Both the position numbers and the translations under genes were made by a program. The notes below the pieces were generated by a model that ran no database searches, was not told the DNA's origin, and saw only the letters and a program-made list of their open reading frames with translations. Source: a virus. From it: a DNA stretch of 44,426 bases. The stretch spans positions 1 through 44,426 of the IMG/VR virus record IMGVR_UViG_3300025120_000122; one strand, given 5' to 3'. This document shows, piece after piece, positions 20,482 through 28,755 of the stretch (position 1 is the first letter of the stretch; each line of letters opens with the position of its first letter).

Positions 20482-20588
20482 TGCATTGTATAAATCAAAA
20501 GCCAAAGAAAATGAAGATGGCTAATAAAAAGAAATCCAAAGGCACAACTAAGAGAGGCTACCGTGGCGGTAAAAAGAAAAGCTACTAA
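20481..20588 (+). CDS. 35-aa Lys/Gly-rich basic protein
   Basis: ATG at 20481 overlaps the previous TAA. The product is almost entirely Lys, Gly and Arg after residue 7 (KPKKMKMANKKKSKG, then RGYRGGKKKSY). It overlaps the next gene by 26 bp in another frame. It is too short to assign. The coupled start supports translation. Confidence 0.5.
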   Translation: MHCINQKPKKMKMANKKKSKGTTKRGYRGGKKKSY

Positions 20589-20748
20589 GCGAAAAAGCAC
20601 AAAGAAAAAAGGCGCAACACCTACTAACCCAAGTTTATATTCTAGGGTAAAGTCTGAAGCTAAACGAAAGTTTAAGGTATACCCTAGTGCATATGCCAAT
20701 GGTTGGTTAGTAAGGACCTATAAAAAACGTGGTGGTGGATATAGATAA
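20563..20748 (+). CDS. 61-aa basic protein with conserved C-terminal motif
   Basis: The start is GTG at 20563 with AGAGAGG upstream. The N-terminus is a run of Lys/Arg/Thr (KRKATKRKSTKKKG), and the C-terminal half, SEAKRKFKVYPSAYANGWLVRTYKKRGGGYR in two parts, is a motif seen repeatedly in marine phage genomes next to terminases. The TAA overlaps the next ATG (TAATG). Likely nucleic-acid binding; no experimental role known to me. Confidence 0.65.
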   Translation: MAVKRKATKRKSTKKKGATPTNPSLYSRVKSEAKRKFKVYPSAYANGWLVRTYKKRGGGYR

Positions 20749-21050
20749 TGGCTAAGCCTACCGGTGGCCTAACAGCGTGGTTCGGCAAAGGACCAAAAGG
20801 CGATTGGGTAGATATCGGTGCCCCAAAGAAGAAAGGCAAGTACCAAGCTTGCGGCAGAAAGTCCGCTAAAGGTAAAAGCAAACGCAAATACCCAAAATGC
20901 GTTCCAAGATCAAAAGCCAATTCAATGACTGCGGCTCAGAAAAAAAGCGCAGTTAAAAGAAAACGTGCAGCAGGCAACCCGGGTGGGAAGCCGCGTAACG
21001 TAAAAACCGTTGTGAAAAGAAGGAGAACTCGTGCCAAGAAAAAGAGATAA
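20748..21050 (+). CDS. DUF5872-like basic protein
   Basis: The 100-residue product begins KPTGGLTAWFGKGPKGDWVDIG, then PKKKGKYQACGRKS and KRKYPKCVPRSKA, which I recognise as the DUF5872-type pattern with its two conserved Cys. The rest is Lys/Arg/Ala-rich. Proteins of this kind recur in environmental phages, and no function has been shown. It starts at a TAATG overlap and carries the AAGGAG site for the next gene near its end. Confidence 0.75.
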   Translation: MAKPTGGLTAWFGKGPKGDWVDIGAPKKKGKYQACGRKSAKGKSKRKYPKCVPRSKANSMTAAQKKSAVKRKRAAGNPGGKPRNVKTVVKRRRTRAKKKR

Positions 21051-21315
21051 TATGCCCAAACGGAACAAAAAGAACTTCCGTTCTACAAAATCTGGTGCCG
21101 GTATGACTGCAAAGGGCGTAGCAGCTTACCGAAGAAAGAATCCGGGGTCAAAATTAAAGACCGCAGTAACAGGAAAAGTCAAAAAAGGGTCAAAAGCAGC
21201 TAAAAGACGTAAATCTTATTGCGCTAGAAGTGCGGGACAGATGAAAAAGTTCCCAAAAGCGGCAAAAAACCCAAATTCTAGGCTAAGACAAGCTAGAAAA
21301 CGTTGGAAATGTTAA
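21031..21315 (+). CDS. DUF6321-like basic protein
   Basis: GTG at 21031 is chosen because AAGGAG lies 6 bp before it; an in-frame ATG at 21052 has no such site. The product has GAGMTAKGVAAYRRKNPGSKLK, then KRRKSYCARSAGQMKKF, and ends RLRQARKRWKC, which is the DUF6321-type pattern (TAKG...AYRR, KRRKSFCAR, RWKC). It is very basic. It overlaps the DUF5872-like gene by 20 bp. A role in DNA condensation or capsid filling is speculation. Confidence 0.75.
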   Translation: MPRKRDNMPKRNKKNFRSTKSGAGMTAKGVAAYRRKNPGSKLKTAVTGKVKKGSKAAKRRKSYCARSAGQMKKFPKAAKNPNSRLRQARKRWKC

Positions 21316-21330
21316 AAAAAGGAGGAAAAT

Positions 21331-21414
21331 ATGGGCTACGGTAAAGGATATCCTAGAACGTCGGTAAAAAAACCTAAGAAAACTAAAAAGAAGACTAAAA
21401 AAGCTAAAAAATAA
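21331..21414 (+). CDS. 27-aa Lys-rich peptide
   Basis: ATG at 21331 is preceded by AAAGGAGGAAAAT, a strong ribosome-binding site that serves no other start. The product is MGYGKGYPRTS followed by 16 residues that are nearly all Lys, Thr or Pro. It ends 2 bp before the large terminase GTG. The tail resembles a histone-like basic tail. Confidence 0.5.
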   Translation: MGYGKGYPRTSVKKPKKTKKKTKKAKK

Positions 21415-21416
21415 GC

Positions 21417-23060
21417 GTGACAGACCTTCAAAAGCTAGAATGCTATAAGTGTAAGAAGCTTTTAGCAGAGAATCTCGTATTACCTAAAGGTTTATGCGTG
21501 TATTGTGCTGCCGACGAGTCAGATCAGCTTCCGCAACCTAAAAAAGAACAAAAAGAACAAAAAGCAGCGCATACAGCACAATTACGGGCCGAGCAAGAGC
21601 TCGCGAAGAGAATACTAGCACGAAAACGTATGCTGCCTTTCGTAGAAAAATTTAATCCAGAGTATCAAGCGGGTTGGGTGCATAAAGATATTTGTAAAAG
21701 GCTAGAAAAATTTAGCCAAGATGTAGCCGACAAACAATCCCCCAGACTTATGTTGTTCATGCCCCCTAGGCATGGGAAGTCTACTCTGGCTAGTATTGCC
21801 TTTCCCGCTTGGCACCTCGGACGCAACCCAGAACATGAATTCATAAGTTGTTCCTATTCTGGATCTTTGGCTATGAGCTTTTCAAGAAAAGTTAGGCAAG
21901 TTCTAAGAGAGCCGAGCTATAGAAAAGTATTCGAAGACACCAGGCTGGACAAAGATTCTCAGTCAGTAGAATCTTGGCAAACAACACAAGGCGGCGGATA
22001 CGTTGCAGCTGGTGTTGGCGGTGGTATCACCGGTAAAGGTGCGCACATATTATTAATTGACGATCCAATAAAAAACAGAGAGGACGCAGAATCCGAGAAC
22101 AATCGCGAAGCGACCTGGGACTGGTATACCTCAACAGCTTATACTCGTTTAGCGCCAGGTGGTGGTATCTTAGTTATTTTAACTAGGTGGCACGACGATG
22201 ATTTAGCGGGCAGACTATTAATGGCCAGTGAAAACGGCGCTGACGATTGGGAAGTTGTTAAGTACCCCGCGTTGGCTGAAGAAGATGAAGAGTTTAGAAA
22301 CGAGGGTGACCCGCTGCACCCAGAACGTTACAGCATAGAATCTTTAGAAAAAATACAAAGAGCAATTGGGCCCAGAGACTGGACGGCTCTGTATCAACAG
22401 AACCCAGTATCAGACGACGGGGATTATTTTACCCGAGAGATGATTCAATACTACGATACTCCCGATTTAGATTACGACAGGCTTAGATACTATACCGCTT
22501 GGGATTTGGCGATTGGGCAAAGGGATCGGAATGACTACTCAGTGGGCATGACCGTTGGCATTGATGAATACGATAATATGTTCGTGGTCGATGTTATCCG
22601 CGGCAGGTATGACGGGTTCGAACTGGTAGAAAAAATTCTAGATTTTTATGAGCAATGGCGACCTGGAGTTATTGGTATAGAAAAAGGGCACATAGAAATG
22701 GCCATTGGACCCTTCTTACAAAAACGAGTTTCAGAGCGTGGATTACATTCTGCGTATTTTAAAGATTTAAAAGTAGGTAGGCGTGACAAAGAAGCAAGAG
22801 CTAGAGCTATCCAAGGTAGGATGCAACAAGGAAGGGTATTTTTTCCAGAAAGTGCGGTTTGGACAGGCCCACTTGTCGCCGAGCTTTTACGTTTTCCTAA
22901 TGGCGTGCACGATGATCAGGTCGATGCCCTAGCTTGGGTGGGTTTAATGATGACTGAGTACGCAACTTTTTATGAAGCGCCAGAGCATATACCTTCATGG
23001 CGCGATAGGTTAAGATATATATCAAAAGGACCGAAGAAAAAGTCCGCAATGAGCGCATAG
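21417..23060 (+). CDS. Large terminase subunit with N-terminal zinc ribbon
   Basis: The 547-residue packaging motor starts at GTG 21417. Residues 9-30 form a CxxC...CxxC zinc ribbon (C9, C12, C27, C30), then a charged helical linker. The ATPase has Walker A MPPRHGKST (115-123), Walker B ILLIDDP (Asp215-Asp216) and a coupling motif LTRWHDDDLAGRL. The nuclease domain has AWDLAIGQRD, GIEKG and HDDQVDALAW. It cuts and translocates the genome into the prohead. The zinc ribbon is not usual for this family and may mediate contact with the small subunit or DNA. Confidence 0.95.
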   Translation: MTDLQKLECYKCKKLLAENLVLPKGLCVYCAADESDQLPQPKKEQKEQKAAHTAQLRAEQELAKRILARKRMLPFVEKFNPEYQAGWVHKDICKRLEKFSQDVADKQSPRLMLFMPPRHGKSTLASIAFPAWHLGRNPEHEFISCSYSGSLAMSFSRKVRQVLREPSYRKVFEDTRLDKDSQSVESWQTTQGGGYVAAGVGGGITGKGAHILLIDDPIKNREDAESENNREATWDWYTSTAYTRLAPGGGILVILTRWHDDDLAGRLLMASENGADDWEVVKYPALAEEDEEFRNEGDPLHPERYSIESLEKIQRAIGPRDWTALYQQNPVSDDGDYFTREMIQYYDTPDLDYDRLRYYTAWDLAIGQRDRNDYSVGMTVGIDEYDNMFVVDVIRGRYDGFELVEKILDFYEQWRPGVIGIEKGHIEMAIGPFLQKRVSERGLHSAYFKDLKVGRRDKEARARAIQGRMQQGRVFFPESAVWTGPLVAELLRFPNGVHDDQVDALAWVGLMMTEYATFYEAPEHIPSWRDRLRYISKGPKKKSAMSA

Positions 23061-23061
23061 T

Positions 23062-25179
23062 ATGGCATACAGAAATAAAACTAAGAAAAAGTTAAATAAA
23101 GGGGAAGAGCTTACACTAGCAAAAACCCAATGGAATGCATACACACGTGCGCGAGACAATGGCCACGAAGAGTATGTACAGATGGCAAAAAAATGCGACA
23201 TGTATTACCGTGGCGAACAATGGGACGAGTTCGATATGCAAGAACTTGATGACCAAGGCCGACCTGCACTAACAATTAATACTATATTACCTACAGTCAA
23301 TGCAGTTCTCGGGGAACAAAGCACGAAAAAAGCAGACATACAATTTAAACCTAGAGGCGGGGGTAACCAAGAGGTTGCTGACGTCCTAACAAAAGTCTAC
23401 CAACAGATAGCAGACAATAACAAACTAGAATGGGTCGAGAACCAAGTATTTTCTGATGGGTTAATTCAAGACAGAGGGTACTTTGATGTGCGTATAGATT
23501 TTTCTGATCACATACAAGGGGAAGTTAGACTAGAAGCTAAAGACCCGTTAGATATTCTTATAGACCCAGACGCAAAACACTACGACCCAAGAACTTGGAA
23601 CGAGATATTCGAAACTAAGTGGATGAGTATTGATGAAATAGAAGAAACATACGGGCAAGACCGAGCAGATAAACTAAGAATGTTAGCAGAAATGGGAACA
23701 ACGTTAGGCGCAGACTCTATGGAGTTTGAAGAAGAAAGATACGGGGATACCGATGAATACAATTACGGACAACAATACCCTGGGGATCCCGAAAATGCAC
23801 GGATGCTTAAATCTATAAGAGTTATAGAAAGACAATATTATAGACTTAAAGAATGCATGTATTATTTAGACCCTGTGACTGGTGACATGCGAGAAGTGCC
23901 TTATAACTGGACAAAGAAAAAAAGAGAAACTTTTGCTGACCAATACGGATTAGATATTTTAACTAAGACAGTTAGAAAAGTACGTTGGACCGTTACGGCC
24001 GATACTATTGTTTTGTTTGATGATTGGTCTCCTTATAAACATTTTACAATCGTTCCTTACTTTCCGTACTTTAGACGCGGCAAGCCATTTGGGATGGTAC
24101 GAAACTTGTTATCCCCACAAGAACAACTTAATAAAATAACTTCTCAAGAACTGCATATAGTAAATACAACTGCAAACAGTGGTTGGATCGTAGAGAATGG
24201 TTCTCTTTCAGGCATGACTGCAGATGATTTAGAAGAACACGGAGCAGAGACCGGGCTAGTGTTAGAGTTTAATCGTGGTTCCTCGCCCCCTGCAAAAATA
24301 CCACCTAATCAAATACCTACGGGTTTAGATAGATTAGGACAAAAAGCTGCGGCCAATATTAAACAAATAAGTGGTATTACCGATGCTATGTTAGGCCAAG
24401 ACAGCGCGGAAGTATCTGGCGTAGCTATTCAAGCTAAACAAAACAGAGGATCTATGCTTTTACAAGTGCCTCTTACTAACCTAGCTAAATCTAGGCAGTA
24501 TTTAGCTGAAGCCATACTCGGTTTAGTACAGGGGTATTACACAGAAGAACGTGTTATACAAATAACAGATGAGTCTGATCCGTATAAACCAAGAACACAA
24601 TTAAGAATTAATCAAATGACCCCAGAGGGACAAATAATTAATGACTTACAACTCGGTGAATATGATGTAGTAGTATCAAATGCACCTGCTAGAGACAACT
24701 TTGACGAAATGCAATTTGCTGAAGCGATAGCTTTACGTCAAGTTGGAGTGCCAATACCAGATGACATGATAGTAGAGTACTCCCATTTATCACGTAAAGC
24801 AGATGTTGCTGACAGGATTAGAAAAATGCAGGGCAATGCTCCTCCTACACCAGAACAAATCCAACTACAACAATTCCAAATGGAATCAACCATACGTTCT
24901 ACTCAGTTAGAAATTGCTAAGCTCGAAGCAGAAGTTGCTAACTTGCAAACACAAGCAGCGGTAAACGTGGCTAAAGTAGATCAGATAGAAAGTGAACCAC
25001 AGTTGAAGATTGTAGAGTTACAGAGTAAACTGCAAACTAAACGAGAAGAACTCAATTTACGTGAGAGATTGTCAGCATTAACAAACGATATGCGTAAGGA
25101 ACAGAGTGATACAGCAGCGGCGTCCAAGATGGCCGTCGAAGCTCTTAAAAACTTAGATACTACAGGAGGTACCGAATAA
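23062..25179 (+). CDS. P22-type portal protein
   Basis: The 705-residue product matches the P22-like portal family. It has a long basic N-terminus, YYRGEQWDEFDMQELDDQGRPALTINTILP, VLGEQSTKKADIQF, PLDILIDPDAKHYDP, and HFTIVPYFPYFRRGKPFGMVRNLLSPQEQLN. A C-terminal coiled coil (about 605-680) follows, as in long-barrel portals. It forms the dodecameric ring through which DNA is packaged and ejected. It starts 1 bp after the large terminase stop, and its TAATG overlaps the scaffold gene. Confidence 0.93.
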   Translation: MAYRNKTKKKLNKGEELTLAKTQWNAYTRARDNGHEEYVQMAKKCDMYYRGEQWDEFDMQELDDQGRPALTINTILPTVNAVLGEQSTKKADIQFKPRGGGNQEVADVLTKVYQQIADNNKLEWVENQVFSDGLIQDRGYFDVRIDFSDHIQGEVRLEAKDPLDILIDPDAKHYDPRTWNEIFETKWMSIDEIEETYGQDRADKLRMLAEMGTTLGADSMEFEEERYGDTDEYNYGQQYPGDPENARMLKSIRVIERQYYRLKECMYYLDPVTGDMREVPYNWTKKKRETFADQYGLDILTKTVRKVRWTVTADTIVLFDDWSPYKHFTIVPYFPYFRRGKPFGMVRNLLSPQEQLNKITSQELHIVNTTANSGWIVENGSLSGMTADDLEEHGAETGLVLEFNRGSSPPAKIPPNQIPTGLDRLGQKAAANIKQISGITDAMLGQDSAEVSGVAIQAKQNRGSMLLQVPLTNLAKSRQYLAEAILGLVQGYYTEERVIQITDESDPYKPRTQLRINQMTPEGQIINDLQLGEYDVVVSNAPARDNFDEMQFAEAIALRQVGVPIPDDMIVEYSHLSRKADVADRIRKMQGNAPPTPEQIQLQQFQMESTIRSTQLEIAKLEAEVANLQTQAAVNVAKVDQIESEPQLKIVELQSKLQTKREELNLRERLSALTNDMRKEQSDTAAASKMAVEALKNLDTTGGTE

Positions 25180-26219
25180 TGGCTAAGAAACCAGAAACTG
25201 AAACTACCGAGGACGTCGTGTATGACACGATGCCTGGAGCAGACCCAAAGACCGAAGAAGAAGCAAAACCATTCGAAGTAGATTTAAACTTCGACGACCC
25301 AGCCAAAGATGAAGACGAAGAAGAGGCTGAAGAAACTCAAGAGGAGGAGACCGATGAAGTCGAGGCTGAAGAAGAATCACTTGAAGAGCCTGAAGAGGAG
25401 CCAGAAGAGGAAGAACTTGAACCTGAAACTGAAGTCGCAGAAGATACAGGAGAAGAACCAGTATTGGCAGACAATGAGGGGGATACACAACAACCTGAGG
25501 AACCAAATGAGGGAGGACTTGCTCAAAAAGAACCGATGATTCCTAAGTCTAGGTTTGACGAAGTTTTAGCAAAACAAAAAGCTTTACAGAAAAAACTAGA
25601 CGATGCCTTAGCTCCTAAAATAGAAGACGTAAAAGAATCACCCGACTTTGATTTTGATACTAAAGAAAGCGAGTATCAAACTTTGGTTATGGAAGGTGAA
25701 ACTGACAAAGCTACCCAACTTAGAAAAGAAATTAGAGAAGCAGAAAAACAACAAATGATGTTTGAAGTGCAAACTAAGATGGGACAAACTGTTAACCAAA
25801 ATCAAGAACAAGTAGATTTACAAACCAAAGCCCTACAGCTAGAGACTCTATACCCTATGTTAAATCAAGCAGACCCGAGTTTTGACCAAGATAAAACTAA
25901 TGAGGTATTAGAACTAAGAGATGCTTATATGACTCAAGGTTATTTAGGTTCGGATGCTTTGCAGAAATCAGTAGATTTACTTATGCAAAAACCTACTGCA
26001 CAAGAGGCCCCAAAGGTTGATCCCGTACAGAAAGAAATTACGCAAAAGAAAAAAATTGCAAACACTAATAAAAAGATAGAAGCAGCAGAAAAACAACCAC
26101 CTGCTATGAAAGGTCAAAATAGATCTGACAAAAAAGTAGATGTTAATACTCTATCTACCGAAGAATTTGCAGCATTGCCGGATGAAACTTTGAGGAGAAT
26201 GCGTGGAGATTTCGGATAA
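25179..26219 (+). CDS. Acidic scaffolding-like protein
   Basis: The 346-residue product has an extremely acidic first 110 residues (Glu/Asp with Pro), then PMIPKSRFDEVLAKQKALQKKL. A Gln-rich helical middle follows, and a C-terminal basic-acidic tail ends LPDETLRRMRGDFG. Acidic, helical, and placed between portal and capsid genes, it fits a scaffolding protein that directs capsid assembly. The SRFDEVLAK/helical region is typical of such phage scaffolds. It is not proven by a motif. It starts at a TAATG overlap with the portal. Confidence 0.8.
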   Translation: MAKKPETETTEDVVYDTMPGADPKTEEEAKPFEVDLNFDDPAKDEDEEEAEETQEEETDEVEAEEESLEEPEEEPEEEELEPETEVAEDTGEEPVLADNEGDTQQPEEPNEGGLAQKEPMIPKSRFDEVLAKQKALQKKLDDALAPKIEDVKESPDFDFDTKESEYQTLVMEGETDKATQLRKEIREAEKQQMMFEVQTKMGQTVNQNQEQVDLQTKALQLETLYPMLNQADPSFDQDKTNEVLELRDAYMTQGYLGSDALQKSVDLLMQKPTAQEAPKVDPVQKEITQKKKIANTNKKIEAAEKQPPAMKGQNRSDKKVDVNTLSTEEFAALPDETLRRMRGDFG

Positions 26220-26433
26220 AGTATGTTATAAAACAAATAAGTTCGCACGTAAGAGCGATATCTTACTAGGGTCGATCCTATAAAAAATCGTTACTCGCCG
26301 GCACAAGGCGTAAAATTGGCCGGGTTCGCAACCCGTATCAAAACGATAACGTAACCCCAACGACAAAGGGTATACGGATAAATAGTCGCTCCAATAAGTC
26401 GACTGGTTAATTTTAATTAATGGAGACATTATC
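26220..26433 (+). promoter_or_regulatory. 214-nt structured leader before the capsid gene
   Basis: No gene is present. Predicted stems in order: GTAAGA/TCTTAC (26249-26266), TAGG/CCTA (26267-26280), then ATCGTT (26287-26292) pairing with AACGAT (26342-26347). The last encloses two hairpins, CGCC/GGCG (26296-26310) and CGGGTT-CGC-AACCCG (26321-26335), making a three-way junction. An A/T-rich stretch and AATGGAG precede the capsid ATG. Confidence 0.55.
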
Positions 26434-27579
26434 ATGGCAAATACAAATTTTGCTTCGTTGACCAGTGAACAACTAACGATCTGGTCTCGTGATTTTTGGC
26501 GTGTTGCAAGAAATATGTCCTTTGTTAACCAATTCGCAGGTAGCGGATCCAATGCTATGGTTCAGAGAATATCTGAACTTACTCAATCAGAAAAAGGAGC
26601 TAGAGCGGTATTAACGCTTTTAGCCGATATGACTGGTGATGGTATCGTTGGAGACAACACCTTAGAGGGTAATGAAGAGGCACTAAGAGCTTTCGACATC
26701 GTCGTAACAATTGATCAATTAAGATTTGCAAACAGACTTTCGGGTCGTCTTGCTGATCAAAAATCAGTTGTAAACTTTAGGGAACATTCAAGAGACGCAC
26801 TTGCTTACGCAATGGCTGACAGAATGGACCAATTAGCATTCCTTACTTTAAGTGGTATTGGATATGGCCTAAAAAATAATGGTGCGCTAAGAGCGTCATT
26901 AACTTCAGGTCAAAATCTAAACGACTTAGAGTTTTCAAGTAATGTAACTGCTCCAACTTCTAATAGACATAGAAGATTTGATGCTACAAATGGTATCGTG
27001 GCTGGTGATGTTACTGCAACTGTTGCAGCTGACAAACTGACTTACGGTGCTATTGTTGATCTAAAAGCTTATGCTAAAGATCAGTACATCAGAGGACTAA
27101 GAGGTGCGGGTAACGATGAGACATTCCATCTTTTCGTAACTCCACAAGTCATGGCTGACCTTAAACTTGATTCAGATTTCTTGGCTAACGTCAGAAATGC
27201 TGGAATCAGAGGCCCTCAGTCAAGCTTGTTCTCAGGTTCTTCGAGTCTAATGGTTGATGGCGTGATGATCCACGAGTTCAGACATGTGTTTAACACAACT
27301 GGAGCTTTAACTGGAACATCAAGTAATGCGGGTTCTAATGGATATAAGTGGGGCGCTGACGCTGACGTTAACGGTTCTGCATGTTTATTCTGCGGTGCTC
27401 AAGCATTAGCTATGGCCGACATTGGGATTCCTGAAATAGTAGAAGACACCTTCGACTATGGGAATCAAAATGGTATATCAATTGGTAAGATATTTGGTCT
27501 ACAGAAGCCTAAGTACCATTCAGATGTCACAGGACAGTCTGAAGACTTCGGTGTTATTAGATTAGATGTAGCATATTAA
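26434..27579 (+). CDS. Major capsid protein (N4 gp56 / DUF4043-like)
   Basis: The 381-residue product shows the pattern of N4 gp56-like coat proteins: LTSEQLTIWSRDFWRVARN, FAGSGSNAMVQRISELTQSEKG, LLADMTGDGIVGDNTLEGNEEALRAFDIVVTIDQLRFANR, and AMADRMDQLAFLTLSG. The C-terminal half has domain features of HK97-fold capsids (LFVTPQVMADLKLD, GVMIHEFRHVF). It makes the icosahedral shell. The gene stands alone between a structured leader and a hairpin, which would allow separate high expression. Confidence 0.9.
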   Translation: MANTNFASLTSEQLTIWSRDFWRVARNMSFVNQFAGSGSNAMVQRISELTQSEKGARAVLTLLADMTGDGIVGDNTLEGNEEALRAFDIVVTIDQLRFANRLSGRLADQKSVVNFREHSRDALAYAMADRMDQLAFLTLSGIGYGLKNNGALRASLTSGQNLNDLEFSSNVTAPTSNRHRRFDATNGIVAGDVTATVAADKLTYGAIVDLKAYAKDQYIRGLRGAGNDETFHLFVTPQVMADLKLDSDFLANVRNAGIRGPQSSLFSGSSSLMVDGVMIHEFRHVFNTTGALTGTSSNAGSNGYKWGADADVNGSACLFCGAQALAMADIGIPEIVEDTFDYGNQNGISIGKIFGLQKPKYHSDVTGQSEDFGVIRLDVAY

Positions 27580-27592
27580 TTGTGTTATTCTT

Positions 27593-27625
27593 TATGGGTG
27601 GCTAATTAGTAGTCACCCATATTTA
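27593..27625 (+). terminator. Hairpin after the capsid gene
   Basis: TATGGGTG (27593-27600) pairs with CACCCATA (27614-27621), 8 bp, around a 13-base loop that itself contains CTAATTAG. TTTAAGG follows. It lies 13 bp after the capsid stop and may act as a partial terminator or mRNA stabiliser. Confidence 0.5.
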
Positions 27626-27636
27626 AGGAGAAAATT

Positions 27637-28017
27637 ATGTGGATAGTATCAGACGAAGATAAGTCAGTAGCCTCTACCTGGGGCGCAGTTGTAAATTTAA
27701 AAGCAAAAACACCAAAACAAGTCGGCAATGACTTAGGTTTGTTATGTTTGCAAGCAGGGTGTACAGAAGTACAAGGCGGGGTTCCTGATATAAATGTAGA
27801 AGAAGTTCCAGCCCCTGTAGTTGAAGAAGTTCCAGCCCCTACAGTCGAAGAAGAAGTTTCAATAGAGGAAACGGCCGTAGTAGAAGAGCCTAAGCCAAAT
27901 CTTAAAGGCATGAGTAAACTCGAGCTTGAGGAATACGGCCGTACTCTTGGCATCGAATTAGATAGACGCAAGAAAAAAGCAGACCTTATAGCAGAACTAG
28001 AAGACTGCCTACACTAG
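27637..28017 (+). CDS. Small acidic virion protein with SAP/HeH-like C-terminus
   Basis: The 126-residue product has an N-terminal domain (WIVSDEDKSVASTWGAVVNLK), a middle linker made of imperfect VEEVPAP repeats (about residues 52-80), and a C-terminal helix-extended-helix segment (89-126: LKGMSKLELEEYGRTLGIELD, then KKKADLIAELE). SAP/HeH-like folds bind DNA in other proteins. Position after the capsid and before the adaptors suggests a head-related component. AAGGAG precedes the ATG. Confidence 0.7.
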   Translation: MWIVSDEDKSVASTWGAVVNLKAKTPKQVGNDLGLLCLQAGCTEVQGGVPDINVEEVPAPVVEEVPAPTVEEEVSIEETAVVEEPKPNLKGMSKLELEEYGRTLGIELDRRKKKADLIAELEDCLH

Positions 28018-28031
28018 TATCAAGGTAAACT

Positions 28032-28754
28032 GTGGGCACGCTAACAGAGACTAATTTATTAGCTAGAATAAGAGATACTCTGCAAGATACCACTAGCGTT
28101 CGTTGGTCAGATGCTGAATTGCGTCGATACACCAACGATGCTCAAAGAGAAATCGTTAACTTCAGACCCGAAGCCTCTGCTAAAACAGCAAACGTAGCTT
28201 TAGCGGTAGGGACTAAACAAACCCTACCCACTGAGGGGTTGCGATTAATTAAAATAACTAGAAATATGTCTAGTGCAGCAGCTAATGCAACTGGTAAAAG
28301 AGCAGTTAGATTAGTTAACGCTGATATTTTAAACACACAAGACCCAGATTGGCATGATCCTACCGCAACAGGATCTTCCACGCACGGAACAGTCGTTAAA
28401 AATTATATTTTTGATGAAGATGATCCGCGAAATTTCTACGTTTACCCAGGAGCGTCTAGCACAAGTACTTTTTTAGAGATTGTTTATTCGAAGTCTCCTA
28501 CAGATTTAACCACAGGCAGTAGCACTATTGATATAGATGATACGTATGGCAATGCAATTGTAGACTTCGTGCTATATAGAGCTTACCTGAAAGATGCGGA
28601 GTACGCAGGCAACGCACAGCGGGCGGGTACGCATTATCAACTTTTCCAAGCAAGCGTAGGACAAGGGGCCCAAGCACAATTACTAATAGATCCTAATAAC
28701 GACCCAGTTTCTAATAGAGCATTTACACCATCTTTAATGCAGCGAGGAGGATAA
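28032..28754 (+). CDS. Head-tail adaptor (DUF6682-like)
   Basis: The 240-residue product starts at GTG 28032 with AAGG upstream. It has ARIRDTLQDTTSVRWSDAELRRYTNDAQREIV, then GLRLIKITRN, DPRNFYVYPG and a C-terminal IVDFVLYRAYLKDAEYAGN helix. This is the DUF6682 adaptor pattern found after the capsid gene in marine podoviruses. Such proteins join the portal to the tail. It is followed 1 bp later by a second protein with related helix placement. Confidence 0.82.
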   Translation: MGTLTETNLLARIRDTLQDTTSVRWSDAELRRYTNDAQREIVNFRPEASAKTANVALAVGTKQTLPTEGLRLIKITRNMSSAAANATGKRAVRLVNADILNTQDPDWHDPTATGSSTHGTVVKNYIFDEDDPRNFYVYPGASSTSTFLEIVYSKSPTDLTTGSSTIDIDDTYGNAIVDFVLYRAYLKDAEYAGNAQRAGTHYQLFQASVGQGAQAQLLIDPNNDPVSNRAFTPSLMQRGG

Positions 28755-28755
28755 C

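Noticed and set aside
25309-25539. Lys-rich 76-aa frame inside the scaffold gene
   Set aside because: It is a +1 shadow of the GAA/GAG-rich acidic scaffold codons and has no independent start signal.
26311-26347. tRNA T-arm-like GGGTTCGCAACCC
   Set aside because: The loop lacks the conserved A58, and no acceptor or anticodon stem of tRNA geometry can be paired around it.
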